A stretch of 64,000 nucleotides of DNA from Planktothrix paucivesiculata PCC 9631 (GCF_900009265.2 NZ_LR735021.1:126436-190435); one strand, 5' to 3'; counted from the first letter of the stretch, positions 24,123-33,697 are shown. A program made the numbers and translations. The notes: generated by a model not told the origin, from the letters alone.

Positions 24123-24245
24123 GGCTCTCCCGAATGCAGGGTGTAAAAAGTATTTTATGACCCAAATTTTTGCCATCATAAAGGCTGGAAATTTTGACAG
24201 GAGTGGATTATAAACGTGCGTTATCACCCTAAGTACAGGAGAGCC
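24123..24245. mobile_element. MITE-like element or solo IS ends
   Basis: GGCTCTCC (24123-24130) and GGAGAGCC (24238-24245) are inverted, and similarity continues inward through AGGGTG on both arms (about 21 bp, imperfect). The 123-bp interior has no ORF. This is probably a deletion derivative of an IS. No target duplication is evident. Confidence 0.45.
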
Positions 24246-24247
24246 AT

Positions 24248-24658
24248 TTAAAATAACTCTCCCGATTGCTTTTCTAACAAAGTTTGCTCAGATTGTGCAA
24301 TTTCTTGCTTGTGTTCTACCTCCTGTGAAGACTTGACGTAATCCTCAGTTTGACTTTTATCCTCTATCAAAATTTGAGGTGTTTCTGGTAACAATAAGGA
24401 TTGGCGAACATAATAAGCGTGCTGTAATAAAGCATTGAAATTATCCAATCCTAACTGTCGCAATTGTTGAGCCGTGAGGTTGCCCCCTTCCAGATAAGCG
24501 ATCGCTGCATAAGCCATTCGGAGAGCTTGCCATACTTTTTGGTTTTGCTGCTTCACACCATCACGCTTAATGTAATGTAAGATTTGAGCATCCAACGTAT
24601 CTTCAAAAGGTTGCAATCTTACAGTTAAATTTTCTCGCTTCTGATTACTCTTGCTCAT
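24248..24658 (-). CDS. parR: ParR-like plasmid partition adaptor
   Basis: 136 residues from ATG 24658 (AAAGGGA site upstream); an upstream in-frame ATG at 24682 is possible. It overlaps the end of the ParM-like gene by 14 bases. Small, charged, with a helical N-terminal half (ENLTVRLQPFEDTLDAQIL) and an acidic Gln/Glu-rich tail, as expected for a ParR/StbB-type DNA-binding adaptor. No sequence motif proves it; the call rests on size and on pairing with the actin-like gene. Confidence 0.6.
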   Translation of the reverse strand: MSKSNQKRENLTVRLQPFEDTLDAQILHYIKRDGVKQQNQKVWQALRMAYAAIAYLEGGNLTAQQLRQLGLDNFNALLQHAYYVRQSLLLPETPQILIEDKSQTEDYVKSSQEVEHKQEIAQSEQTLLEKQSGELF

Positions 24659-26039
24659 GTTTTGTCCCTTTCCAAATTCCATAAATATCTACAAATCGAG
24701 TTAAGTCTGAAGATTCTAACTCAGTCGATTTCCCCGACTTAAACAATGTTTTTTCTAGTTGGTCTATCATCTGAGTCGCTTTCTTTTGAAGTTGTGCTGT
24801 AGGCGCTGCATCCCCCTGAGCAGTTGTGGCTTGCATTAGTTCAAGTTGCTGTGAGTAATTCAAATTCTGCCGTTCATCACACTCAGCTAACCAACTGCGG
24901 TAACGTTTTTCGCCCTCCACATCTCCCCAGTTGCGCCGATAAGTTGCAGCCTTAGCATCATCCCACTCAGGAGGCTTAGGAGGTGAAGGAAAGGGGGGCA
25001 TAATTGTCTGTTGTGAAGGCAAAGCGATCGCTTTATATAAAGGAATAGAAGGAAATGTAGCTTCAATGTTATCCAAATATAAAGGGGCAGCACCGCCCGC
25101 AATAATGAGTTCCGACGTATCTTCTATGATGGGTGTCGCCCAAGTTGAGAGTTGTTGCCACAAATGACGCTTCGCAGAAGTCATAGCTTTAACCAGTTGT
25201 TCCAATTCAATTGGTTTCTGGCTTTTATCAGTTGTAGCTAATCGTTGAATCAGAGGATTATCAATCGAGAAATCTTTACCAAGTTGGAGCAGGACAGCCG
25301 TTAAGTCGGATGCTGATTGTCCCAAACTCGAAGTTTGTACCGTCGCAACTAAATTGTAAAAACCGAGGTTATTGGTAAAGCCCAAAGCCGACCCATGATC
25401 ATAAACAATTAAACTGGTATTTCGTTCGCCAAACATCCACACCACAACTTTATTTTTCAACAGCCAATCTGCGCCACCTTCTTCTTGGTAACGCAACATA
25501 ATTAACCCAGCACCTTCTGGCTTACAGCTTAAATCGCGCAGTTTAATTCGCAAGCGATTTCCCCGAAACTCAAACTCTGATAGTGCCTTAGTGAGTTCAG
25601 TTTTTAAATCATTCTGGGGAGTAATGGCAAACTTATATTCTGGATAAGGCAATAATAAGATGAGATCTAACTCCCATCGAGGAGGCAAATCGTAGAGTTC
25701 CTGTATTACCCCAGAAATCGCCAACAGCTTAGGAATGGCAGTCATTTGCTTGGGTTGTTTTTGTTCAGATGAGCGAGTAGCATCTACCGCATATTTTTCA
25801 GCCAGTTGCCCCACTGCATAGTATTGTGTTCCCAATCTGATCCACGCATCTGTTTGGGGATAACTTTTAACGAGTAAACTGCCTTGATGTTGAGTAATTT
25901 GGAAATCATCCAACTCCACAACTCTCGAACCCATCATTAATTTTTGAGGGGGATGATTAGGAAGTTGCACGATTACTTTGAGGGAGGAGTCTCCTAAATC
26001 CGCCCAAATTTTGATGAGTCTCGTTGTATTTTTTTCCAT
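24645..26039 (-). CDS. parM: ParM/StbA-type actin-like ATPase
   Basis: 464 residues from ATG 26039; a GTG at 26096 would add 19 residues but leave the actin fold farther from the N-terminus. IKIWADLGDSSLKVIVQLP is the phosphate-1 strand pair, NLGFYNLV lies near phosphate 2, and ELIIAGGAAPLYLDNIE is the adenosine/connect-2 motif of ParM-like filament proteins. A 100-residue Pro-rich/helical C-terminal extension follows. It would push plasmid copies apart through ParR bound to a centromere; a repeat array lies just upstream. Confidence 0.78.
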   Translation of the reverse strand: MEKNTTRLIKIWADLGDSSLKVIVQLPNHPPQKLMMGSRVVELDDFQITQHQGSLLVKSYPQTDAWIRLGTQYYAVGQLAEKYAVDATRSSEQKQPKQMTAIPKLLAISGVIQELYDLPPRWELDLILLLPYPEYKFAITPQNDLKTELTKALSEFEFRGNRLRIKLRDLSCKPEGAGLIMLRYQEEGGADWLLKNKVVVWMFGERNTSLIVYDHGSALGFTNNLGFYNLVATVQTSSLGQSASDLTAVLLQLGKDFSIDNPLIQRLATTDKSQKPIELEQLVKAMTSAKRHLWQQLSTWATPIIEDTSELIIAGGAAPLYLDNIEATFPSIPLYKAIALPSQQTIMPPFPSPPKPPEWDDAKAATYRRNWGDVEGEKRYRSWLAECDERQNLNYSQQLELMQATTAQGDAAPTAQLQKKATQMIDQLEKTLFKSGKSTELESSDLTRFVDIYGIWKGTKHEQE

Positions 26040-26087
26040 ACCTCTGTGACTCCCATTTAGTATTTTCACCCTTAATTTAACGAGATC

Positions 26088-26155
26088 TTTCTGCACCTAT
26101 TTGTGCCTTTAGATATAAGTTTCTGCACTTTTTTGAGTTTCTTTTGCACTTGTTC
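26088..26155. promoter_or_regulatory. Candidate parC centromere repeats
   Basis: Direct repeats TTTCTGCACCTATTTG (26088), TTTCTGCACTTTTTTG (26120) and TTTGCACTTGTTC (26143) have their GCAC cores 32 and 21 bases apart, about three and two helical turns. They lie immediately upstream of the ParM gene, where ParR-binding centromeres are found. The rest of the gap to 26384 (AT-rich) probably also holds the oriT for the relaxase, but I cannot point to a nic site. Confidence 0.5.
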
Positions 26156-26384
26156 TCACTCACTCCCTTTAGTTTCGCCCTAGTTTTCGGTGATAATTAG
26201 TGCAGGAATTACTCAGACTTCACTACAATTTGGGCGTAAATCACTCCCCCTCTACTCACGAAAGTTTCAGACAAATCTTCAGGTTTTCCGATAAGAATTG
26301 AAGGAGCAAGCAATAGGATTGTCCGTACAAATGTATATCTAAAGTTAGAGTTAGGTTCATAAAAATCTTGGCTAATTTAAGGCT

Positions 26385-26714
26385 ATGAAAAATCCTACTA
26401 AATTTCAAAATCAATCTAAACTCAAACGAATTGATGTGCGCGTTAGTGAAGCTGAGTTACTTTTGTTGCAGCAGTATTCAACAGAGCGTCAGCTTTCCAT
26501 CTCTGAGTATGTGCGCCGTTGCAGTTTGAGCCGCAATTTACCCCGCCCTCCAACTCATTCCTCAAAGACAACTCTTTCTATATTGGTGTCAAAGCTGATT
26601 GAGGAACTAAGTGCGTTGAATACGATCGCTCGCAGCAGCAACCATCCCGATATTAGTGAACGGGCTGTTAGCATTGCCCAACTGCTATCGGAAATTTCTC
26701 AGGTGTCCTTATGA
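26385..26714 (+). CDS. MobC-like relaxosome accessory protein
   Basis: 109 residues: basic N-terminus, then RIDVRVSEAELLLLQQYS and SISEYVRRCSL, the ribbon-helix-helix pattern of plasmid mobilisation proteins (MobC family). It overlaps the relaxase start by ATGA, the tight coupling typical of mobC-mobA. It would bind oriT DNA and load the relaxase. Confidence 0.8.
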   Translation: MKNPTKFQNQSKLKRIDVRVSEAELLLLQQYSTERQLSISEYVRRCSLSRNLPRPPTHSSKTTLSILVSKLIEELSALNTIARSSNHPDISERAVSIAQLLSEISQVSL

Positions 26715-28192
26715 TTGCCAACATTACCCGTGGCTCTAACTTTACTGGAGTATTGCGCTATGTGATGGACAAGCCCCATGCTGAATTGATGATGACTAAT
26801 GTAGCGAGTGCATACGGAGAATTAACCGATTTAGCCAAGGCGTTTCGAGTCACAGCAGCAACTAATCCTAGAGTCAAAAAGCCAGTGTATCACCTTAGCA
26901 TTTCTCCAGCACAAGGAGATACTTTATCTATGGCTCAATGGCTTAAATTGATCAAGGATTTATTAAAGCAACGCCATCTAGCGGAGCATCAATATATTGC
27001 GGTACTTCATAGGGATGCCACTTACCCCGATGGTTCTATGCGTCCCCATGTCCATTTAGTCATTAATTTAGTCGGTAGTACAGGACAAGTCGCTAATGTC
27101 TGGTGGGACTACCCCAAAACGGAGAAGGTACTGCGACATTTGGAGAAATGCTATGGTTTAACTTCTGTGCCTTGTTCTTGGGAAGTTGCTAAACGCAGTA
27201 ATTCCAAAGGGCAAGTTCAACGTTTAGCACGGGAAACGGCAGAATTTCTAGCTCTAAATCATCCCCGCACCCAACAGCCTCAACCGAATGTTCGGCAACT
27301 TCTTCAGCAGGCTGTTGATGAAGCTGTTATAGATACCACCTCTACTGCGGAACTAACGAAGGCCCTTCAGTCGAGGGGAATTGTATCAACTCTGACTTCC
27401 CAGGGAATTCAATATGAACTGGGGGGGATTCACTTTGCCGGCTATCAATTGGGTGAGAGTTATACATTAAAGGCAATTGAGCAACAACTTCGTCTTCAAC
27501 AAAAACGAAAAGCACAACAACAACAGCAATGGGAGCAAAAACTAAGCTCAGAGTCTTCCCCGTCTTTGAGTTCTCAAGCCAGCTTACCTCAATCTCTATT
27601 GGCTCAAAGGGATAAGGAGAAAGACAAACTTCCTCTGCCACCCTATAGTTTAAGTCGTTCTCCTGGCATATTTGAGACTGAACAACAGGAGTATGAGAAA
27701 CGAATGAGTCAGCTACAGCAACGCATCAATTTTGTAGCTGCTAGGGTAGCTTACTCTCTCATTACAGCTAACACTACCCAGGATTCTATTTCAACCCCCA
27801 ACGCTACCTACACGATGACTTGGGATGATGCTATGAAAGAACTTAGGCTTTATTGTACTCAACCCGATTTAGGCGATCGCTCGTTTCCCATTCTCTTCGC
27901 TCAATATGACCCTTGCCATCAACAATGGATCGGGAAAGGAGTAGTTTCTCATTACCTCAATGAATCCCATTTAACAGATTGGGCATCGTTTGTGACTACT
28001 CCTGAATTGCTTAATCTCCCTAATAATGGCTCTTCTCACCCTATTATTAAGGCGCTGGAAAGCTCTATTATTACTACAAATCAAATTACTACAAATCAAA
28101 CGGAACAAGTTTTGCCTTTGTCCTCATCTCAACTTCCGGTTCAACCCTTTCCCCGTACCCAGAAAAAATCAAACTTGTTAGATAGAGCCTGA
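26711..28192 (+). CDS. Relaxase/mobilisation nuclease (VirD2/MobA type)
   Basis: 493 residues. N-terminal relaxase domain: MIANITRGSNFTGVLRYVMD (candidate catalytic Tyr at 17), KPVYHLSISPAQGD and the histidine triad RPHVHLVINLVG (HxH metal site). The C-terminal half is Gln-rich and of low conservation, with a possible small helical domain. It nicks oriT to start conjugative transfer. No coupling protein or type IV secretion gene is in the window, so the plasmid looks mobilisable rather than self-transmissible here. Confidence 0.87.
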   Translation: MIANITRGSNFTGVLRYVMDKPHAELMMTNVASAYGELTDLAKAFRVTAATNPRVKKPVYHLSISPAQGDTLSMAQWLKLIKDLLKQRHLAEHQYIAVLHRDATYPDGSMRPHVHLVINLVGSTGQVANVWWDYPKTEKVLRHLEKCYGLTSVPCSWEVAKRSNSKGQVQRLARETAEFLALNHPRTQQPQPNVRQLLQQAVDEAVIDTTSTAELTKALQSRGIVSTLTSQGIQYELGGIHFAGYQLGESYTLKAIEQQLRLQQKRKAQQQQQWEQKLSSESSPSLSSQASLPQSLLAQRDKEKDKLPLPPYSLSRSPGIFETEQQEYEKRMSQLQQRINFVAARVAYSLITANTTQDSISTPNATYTMTWDDAMKELRLYCTQPDLGDRSFPILFAQYDPCHQQWIGKGVVSHYLNESHLTDWASFVTTPELLNLPNNGSSHPIIKALESSIITTNQITTNQTEQVLPLSSSQLPVQPFPRTQKKSNLLDRA

Positions 28193-28203
28193 TCTTTAGC
28201 TTG

Positions 28204-28233
28204 CTGAAAATCTTATTATTTCAATATTTTCAG
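28204..28233 (+). terminator. Hairpin after relaxase gene
   Basis: Perfect 8-bp stem CTGAAAAT/ATTTTCAG with a 14-base loop, 12 bases past the relaxase stop. There is no strong T-run, so termination is only possible. Confidence 0.4.
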
Positions 28234-28419
28234 TGCTATAAGTAAAATTAATTCAATAATCTATCTAAAGACTGATATAAATTGACAAGCCTTTAGGAAA
28301 AAATATTAGTTACTAATAACAAACCTTTGCACTGCGTCACTATTCATTTTTTAATCCTCAAACTTTCAAGCGTGCCTGCTGTGCTCTTTTGTTGTGTAAA
28401 ATTTCAATTTAGTAATCCT

Positions 28420-29661
28420 ATGCGTATACCATCTCAAAGCCCCCAATTGGAGGCTCAACCTACATACCGAGTTCACGTTAAACTTATAACTTGGAAATGG
28501 AAAGATTTTTCAGCTAACGCCTATCAATTACCCGATGGCTCAATTGCTATGTCCTACAGACAAATGGCTCTCAAGGTTTGTCAGAACAAAAATGCAGCTA
28601 AAGAATTTGTTTTAAAGGCTAACTTACCTCAAATTCAAGTGCGATTTGAAAACTCACTATCGGGTACTCTTGTTCCTCTATCTAGCGTTGCTGATTACTG
28701 GAAACACGTTAATTTCTCTAACCCTAAAACCATCCCAGCTTTTTTAGGATGGAGGGCAATTGAAGAATATTTAGCAGAAGTGGAACAACGACCTTTGTGT
28801 TCTTGGCCCACTCAACCTTTTCTGATTTTAAAAGCCGTGTACAACCTAAATATCCTAACCGATAAACCCTTACTTCAGGTTCTAGCACTAGCTCAAGCAG
28901 ATGGTCAACGACAATATCGGATCGAGATTGCCTCGGCTTTAGCATTAATTGGAGTAGCCCCCCAATGGTTACACAAATGTAGGTCAAAAACTCGAACTAA
29001 ATTACACAACCAAGGTTTCACAGGTGTACAGCTAACTCAATATCTTCTTGAAAGTCAACAATATCCTACCCTAATCTCTCCCAGAGAATCTCAACAATTA
29101 GTGAGTAGCAACACCATTAGTTTGAAAGAGTGTTTGATTATTTGGGAATATTTTGCCGAGCGTCAATTTAGTTGTGCCATTGGTTGTCTTAAAGCTCTAG
29201 CTTCTGAATCTTTTGAACATAGAATTGCGAAAATAGCTGGTTCGAGAGAACCTAAAAACTTCCTTAAAATTGCCAATCCTTTCAGGCTTACTTATAGCCT
29301 CGAAAATTTCTATCAGTCCTGGCAAATCTTACAGCTTATTATCAACCATATTCCCCAAAACATTTTTTGGAAAAATCGGAATTCTGTCTATCTGGGTTGT
29401 AATCAGAATTTTGCCCGTTTAGCAGGAATAGAAACTCCAGAACAGATTGTGGGAAAAACGGATTATGATTTACCTTGGAGGAAAGAAGAAGCCGATTGGT
29501 TTCGCCAATGTGATGCTCGAATTATGAATAACAATGCTCCTGAGTATGGGATTGTCGAAACTCAACTTCAAGCTGATGGTCAACGTCCTTTAGTTAATAC
29601 TACTAAGATTCCTTTGCTGGATAGGGAAGGGAACGTTACTGGCTTAGTAGGAATTTACTAA
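28420..29661 (+). CDS. Protein with unknown N-terminal region and C-terminal PAS domain
   Basis: 413 residues from ATG 28420. The N-terminal ~300 residues contain a segment ([20 protein letters not shown]) that recalls nuclear/phage antirepressor-like or replication-associated proteins on cyanobacterial plasmids, but I cannot name it. The last 105 residues ([56 protein letters not shown]) are a clear PAS sensor domain of the kind usually feeding histidine kinases. No kinase or GGDEF output follows. A ligand or redox input on a plasmid protein is unusual. Confidence 0.7.
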   Translation: MRIPSQSPQLEAQPTYRVHVKLITWKWKDFSANAYQLPDGSIAMSYRQMALKVCQNKNAAKEFVLKANLPQIQVRFENSLSGTLVPLSSVADYWKHVNFSNPKTIPAFLGWRAIEEYLAEVEQRPLCSWPTQPFLILKAVYNLNILTDKPLLQVLALAQADGQRQYRIEIASALALIGVAPQWLHKCRSKTRTKLHNQGFTGVQLTQYLLESQQYPTLISPRESQQLVSSNTISLKECLIIWEYFAERQFSCAIGCLKALASESFEHRIAKIAGSREPKNFLKIANPFRLTYSLENFYQSWQILQLIINHIPQNIFWKNRNSVYLGCNQNFARLAGIETPEQIVGKTDYDLPWRKEEADWFRQCDARIMNNNAPEYGIVETQLQADGQRPLVNTTKIPLLDREGNVTGLVGIY

Positions 29662-29677
29662 TATTCTCTTAATCAGA

Positions 29678-30115
29678 TCAATGTTCAGAACTCACCCAAG
29701 ATCCTTTAGCTTCTATCGTTTGCAGTGCGACTTGAGCGACTTGAACCGCCGCTTCAAATGGCAAAGCTCTGACTTCCGCTAGCAAATCTGCAACCGATAA
29801 ACCCAAAGGTTGAGTTGAATCTGTAGGTTCTACATTCCGAGCTTGACCTTGACCCATAAAGCTATTGTTGAGTGAGGTTGAGGGTGCTAGTTGAGGAATA
29901 TGTAGATATAGCTGAAGTTGCTCTTTAGTCCATCCTTTTAAATTTGCCAACTTTTCCAAATTGTCATCATCAGGCCAGACTGATTGCTTCTCCCAGGTTT
30001 GTACTGCATAGTAACTCACACCCAAAAGCTTGGCAAAGCTGCGTTGGCTTTTGTCACCCCGCATTTCTCTAACTAGACTCGCTAACTTTTCTTTAGGTGT
30101 AGTCTCCAGCAGCAT
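29678..30115 (-). CDS. XRE-family HTH regulator
   Basis: 145 residues. The N-terminal helix-turn-helix SQRSFAKLLGVSYYAVQTWEK (about 23-43) is XRE type. The C-terminal half is Ala/Glu-rich helix. Divergent from the ParB-like gene, with shared control DNA holding repeated AAATGTCA sites, so it probably regulates that promoter and itself. Confidence 0.8.
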   Translation of the reverse strand: MLLETTPKEKLASLVREMRGDKSQRSFAKLLGVSYYAVQTWEKQSVWPDDDNLEKLANLKGWTKEQLQLYLHIPQLAPSTSLNNSFMGQGQARNVEPTDSTQPLGLSVADLLAEVRALPFEAAVQVAQVALQTIEAKGSWVSSEH

Positions 30116-30175
30116 TCTTGGTTCCCTTTACTAACCCAAAACGACGATTACAACAGACCAGTATACAATCAAAAT

Positions 30176-30237
30176 TTGACATTTTATAAATGTCAATTTA
30201 GAATGACATCAGCTTTTAAATGTCACTTTAAATGTCA
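30176..30237 (+). promoter_or_regulatory. Promoter and operator array of the ParB-like gene
   Basis: A consensus-like sigma-70 promoter: TTGACA (30176-30181), 17-base spacer, TAGAAT (30199-30204). The -35 box lies in a perfect palindrome TTGACATTT-TAT-AAATGTCAA (30176-30196). Further copies of the half-site are TGACAT at 30204-30209 (inverted), AAATGTCA at 30218-30225 and 30230-30237, the last covering the ATG start. This is a strong candidate autoregulatory operator for the XRE or ParB-like protein. Confidence 0.7.
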
Positions 30238-31332
30238 AAGTCAGAGGTTTTCAGACAAGAAGTATCTATAGACATTCTAACCCCTCACCCATTGAATATC
30301 AAAATCTATGGTGAGCATGAGGATGTCTCGTCTTTGGCAAAATCAATTGAAATCAGCAAATGGGTCAAACCATTGGTTGTGACGAAGGATTATGTCATCG
30401 TTTCTGGTCATCGGCGCAGGATCGCACTTCAACAACTCGGATGGCTAACAGCCCCGGTGGAAATCCAAGAGTTTGTGGACGAGATAGAGATCCTAGAAGC
30501 ACTGCTGTTAGAAAATGTCACCCGTGAAAAAACCCTAGAGATGCGAATTCGAGAGGGGATGGCTTGGGAAAGCATTGAAGCGGAAAAAGCTACCTCTCGC
30601 AAAGGAACTCGGACAGATTTAGGGAACATGGTGGAAAATTTTCCACCATGTTCACCACGAACAAAATTTGGTAAGTCTCGTGATGCTATTGGCTCTCGTA
30701 TTAGCCTTTCGGGTAAATCCTATGCCAAAGGACGAAAAGTGGTAGACATGATTGACTCCGAAGATCGTGAGGGAAACCTTTCATCGGCATCAACATTGCG
30801 AACTGCTTTAAGCAAAAGTATAGATGCTGCCTATAAATTAGCGATCAAGCCCAAAAACACTAGAGAGGCGATCGCCCAAATGCTCGAAACAGGCAAAGTT
30901 AGCAATATTACCGCCGCTATCCGTCTGGCCAATCAACAGTCTGAAACCAAATCATTGCCATTAACGCCCTCCTGTTGGAACTGCGGACACCGAGGGGAAC
31001 AAATCAATAACCACAGTATTTACTGCTACAAGTTTGGTCTTCTCGACCTAGTAGACAAATCGGGGGAAGAACAAGGTCAGAACTGTAGTGAATGGACAGA
31101 CCCGACTTTATCCTCGCCTCTCCCGAAAAAAACAACTTTTCTCCTTTCCTTGTTACTTCCGGTCGAGTGGCAAACTCAATTAGAAGAAATAGCCGCCACT
31201 ATGGGTTTAGATGCAGCAACATGGGTCAAACATCTCATCGGTGCCAACCTGCATCTGCATCCTGAATTGGCTCAGATGGCTCAGAGTCAGTCGAATTGGG
31301 TGGGGAGGAATAAAGTATCAAGAGAAAACTGA
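30232..31332 (+). CDS. ParB-like nuclease-fold protein, copy 1
   Basis: 366 residues. N-terminal ParB/Srx domain: ILTPHPLNIKIYGEHEDV, WVKPLVVTKDYVIVSGHRRR (ParB box-II type GHRR) and EALLLENVTREKTLEM. It is followed by a helical region (AIGSRISLSGKSYAKGRKVV), a Cys-rich segment (CWNCGH ... YCYKFG ... QNC, possible zinc site) and a C-terminal helical domain. No ParA is next to it, so it may be a DNA-binding regulator or an orphan partition/occlusion protein. The gene itself contains a 30-bp palindrome also found upstream of the second ParB-like gene. Starts at ATG 30232 inside its operator. Confidence 0.8.
   Translation: MSKSEVFRQEVSIDILTPHPLNIKIYGEHEDVSSLAKSIEISKWVKPLVVTKDYVIVSGHRRRIALQQLGWLTAPVEIQEFVDEIEILEALLLENVTREKTLEMRIREGMAWESIEAEKATSRKGTRTDLGNMVENFPPCSPRTKFGKSRDAIGSRISLSGKSYAKGRKVVDMIDSEDREGNLSSASTLRTALSKSIDAAYKLAIKPKNTREAIAQMLETGKVSNITAAIRLANQQSETKSLPLTPSCWNCGHRGEQINNHSIYCYKFGLLDLVDKSGEEQGQNCSEWTDPTLSSPLPKKTTFLLSLLLPVEWQTQLEEIAATMGLDAATWVKHLIGANLHLHPELAQMAQSQSNWVGRNKVSREN
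30624..30653. repeat. 30-bp perfect palindrome inside ParB-like gene 1
   Basis: GAACATGGTGGAAAA followed directly by its reverse complement. It encodes NMVENFPPCS in the ParB frame. The same palindrome with A for G at the seventh base (and T on the other arm) is at 59639-59668 ahead of the second ParB-like gene. Confidence 0.85.
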
Positions 31333-31422
31333 ACTCTCTATTCTGCATACAAGAACCCCAGATCAAGCCTAACTAAAGCCTACAGAAAGCCCAATTTTAA
31401 AAACATTTTCTAATCACAGCAA

Positions 31423-32943
31423 GTGGGAACTAATATAGATAGTACAGATTCTAGGGTTGATGCCATACAGCTGGAAATTTTCGGGTTAGACAGTCCACAA
31501 ACTCCTGTGGTCAGGAAACGTACCCGCAAAGCCATCAACCTACCTTCAACAGAACTGCCATTGTTCGCAAGCAAGGATATAGAAATGATGGCAACAGGAG
31601 CCCCTGTAACTAGCGCAACTCAAGCTTACCTCAAACCGCCAGATTGGGAGAAATATAACGAGGGTAGTTTATATTTCTCAAAGGAATTTGGCAAGGGCCG
31701 ATTTGTTGAATTCTACATTCTCAACAATCAAAAGCAGCAGCCGGAGTTTATTACTGAACAAGCCGAGTCAGAAATTCTTGAACGATATGGGGTCATGGCC
31801 GCCCGACTTCACGTTTTATTTGCTGCCTACGCCGCCCGTCAAGAGCAACCCTGGAAAGATCCATTTGATTTGCGAGGAACTGATTTAATCAAGAGTTTGG
31901 GATTACATCAAACCAATCGAATGAACAAATCCGCAAAACTCAAAGCTGTTGCTGACTTAGCCTGGATTGTTGGCACTCTGGGAGCAAAAATTCATTGGTA
32001 TGAAGGCGAACTTAATTTATGTATTCGGCATACTAGCCCAATTTGGACAATTCTTTATGTAGAAGAGTTTTATCAACCGGATTTATTTCAGGAAATGGGA
32101 GAGTTAATCGAAGTCGTCATTCGAGTTATGCCTGGAGCTTGGACTGAAAAATTTCTCAATAAACAAGATGAACAATCAAAAAAAGCTCTTTATCAATATG
32201 GCTTTGTTAATTCAGACATCTTTAAGCTCAATCATTATAAACACAACCTTGCCTCGGCTTTAGCATTATATTTAGTTCAAAATCGCCGTTTTCATTCCCA
32301 AGGAAACTATCGTATTGAAAGCTTACTTAAAGGAATCTTATCACAAGAAAAAATTGAAGAAGTTCGTCGGAAAAAACAATATCGCTCCCGCTTTTTCAAG
32401 CAATTTTATGAAGCGTTAGAAGCATTGACAGAAATCGGATTCAAGTTCAAGTTTGCCCAATCATTTCCTCAAGCCTTGCTACCCGTTTGGGCTGAATTGC
32501 CCGATGAAAAACTGAACGAGCTAAATCCCATTGAAACAGCACCTTTAGAACAGTCCTTACCCAAAGGATTTTTTGAGACATGGCTCAATAGTGTGGTATT
32601 TGTAACAGCCCCACTAAAGATTGAATCAGCAATGAAAGTATTTGAACGCAAAAAAAGAAAAGCTCTTCCCCCAAAATCCCCAAAAGTACCTAAGCAATCA
32701 AATCCAACTCAAAAACTAGAACAGGTAGAAATCATTGACTCTCAAACTGACACTCAACTTGAACCACACCCAGCACTCACTGGAGAAATGGTTAAGCAGA
32801 TGCGCCAATCTCAAGGATGGACTCAAGTTTATTTAGCGTCTAAAATTGGTAAGAGTGTTAGTTGGGTCAAACTGGTTGAAAGTGGGCGACGGAAAATTAA
32901 TGAAAGTTCCCAGGAAACACTCCGAGAAATTTTGGGAATTTAA
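31423..32943 (+). CDS. Large plasmid protein with C-terminal HTH
   Basis: 506 residues from GTG 31423. The middle (residues about 80-400; EILERYGVMAARLHVLFAAY, ALYLVQNRRFHSQGNYRIES) is an uncharacterised helical region. The extreme C-terminus MVKQMRQSQGWTQVYLASKI and GKSVSWVKLVESGRR is a well-formed XRE HTH. Size and winged-helix-like central segments would fit a replication initiator, but no Rep family is recognised. It lies 90 bases behind the ParB-like gene, in the same direction. Confidence 0.6.
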   Translation: MGTNIDSTDSRVDAIQLEIFGLDSPQTPVVRKRTRKAINLPSTELPLFASKDIEMMATGAPVTSATQAYLKPPDWEKYNEGSLYFSKEFGKGRFVEFYILNNQKQQPEFITEQAESEILERYGVMAARLHVLFAAYAARQEQPWKDPFDLRGTDLIKSLGLHQTNRMNKSAKLKAVADLAWIVGTLGAKIHWYEGELNLCIRHTSPIWTILYVEEFYQPDLFQEMGELIEVVIRVMPGAWTEKFLNKQDEQSKKALYQYGFVNSDIFKLNHYKHNLASALALYLVQNRRFHSQGNYRIESLLKGILSQEKIEEVRRKKQYRSRFFKQFYEALEALTEIGFKFKFAQSFPQALLPVWAELPDEKLNELNPIETAPLEQSLPKGFFETWLNSVVFVTAPLKIESAMKVFERKKRKALPPKSPKVPKQSNPTQKLEQVEIIDSQTDTQLEPHPALTGEMVKQMRQSQGWTQVYLASKIGKSVSWVKLVESGRRKINESSQETLREILGI

Positions 32944-33049
32944 CTATATTCTAGCCGCCTTTCTTACAATCTTGGAACATTTCTTCAATTAATATAGATA
33001 GATTCCACCGACACGCTATATCAATAACCTACCCCTGCTCTCATTAGCT

Positions 33050-33697
33050 ATGGTTCAAACTAAACCGATTTCAAAAACCATCACCAGTTTGCTTAACCTG
33101 CGAGAAAGATTTAATCTTACTCCAACAAGCAACGATCAATTCTCTCCAGAATTTACCCAAGACTTACCCGAACTCACAGACTCGGAAACAGCCGCCCTAG
33201 ACCAAATCAGAAACCGATTTTTACGCCATAGAGAACGCGGTTCCCTAGCCGAAGGAACCATCAATCACTTAGTTATTTCTCCCTTATTAGCCCTAGCTAA
33301 TTTATACGACGAACCCTTTTTTGTCACCACAGAACCCGAAGTTGAACTGTTCCTAGAAGACAGAGACAAAATATTAAGAGGACGCATCGACACCCTAATT
33401 ATTCAACAGCAATTCTGGGTATTAGTTGTAGAATCTAAATCAACAATCGCCTTTTCTGTAGCCCTGCCCCAAGCCCTCACTTACTTAATAGCAAACCCCA
33501 ACCCAGAACGCCCCGTTTATGGATTAATTACAAACGGTGACGAATTCCAATTTATTAAACTTTTAAATCAACCTAACCCGAACTACGATTTATCTAATAT
33601 TTTCTCCCTATTACTTCCCCATCGCAATCAACTTTATGACATCATGCGAATCCTCAAACAAATTAGACAAATTATGATTGAAACCCCTGTCGAATAA
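33050..33697 (+). CDS. HsdR N-terminal-like PD-(D/E)XK nuclease
   Basis: 215 residues. Core ILRGRIDTLIIQQQFWVLVV followed by ESKSTI gives the Asp and ExK of a PD-(D/E)XK nuclease as in the N-terminal domain of type I restriction HsdR subunits. It is free-standing with no helicase, methylase or specificity gene. Such short homologues are common in cyanobacteria and of unknown role. Confidence 0.72.
   Translation: MVQTKPISKTITSLLNLRERFNLTPTSNDQFSPEFTQDLPELTDSETAALDQIRNRFLRHRERGSLAEGTINHLVISPLLALANLYDEPFFVTTEPEVELFLEDRDKILRGRIDTLIIQQQFWVLVVESKSTIAFSVALPQALTYLIANPNPERPVYGLITNGDEFQFIKLLNQPNPNYDLSNIFSLLLPHRNQLYDIMRILKQIRQIMIETPVE

Noticed and set aside
26156-26384. A defined oriT nic site upstream of the mobC-like gene
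   Set aside because: The region is the right place, but I could not recognise a conserved nic motif or a strong inverted repeat to locate it.
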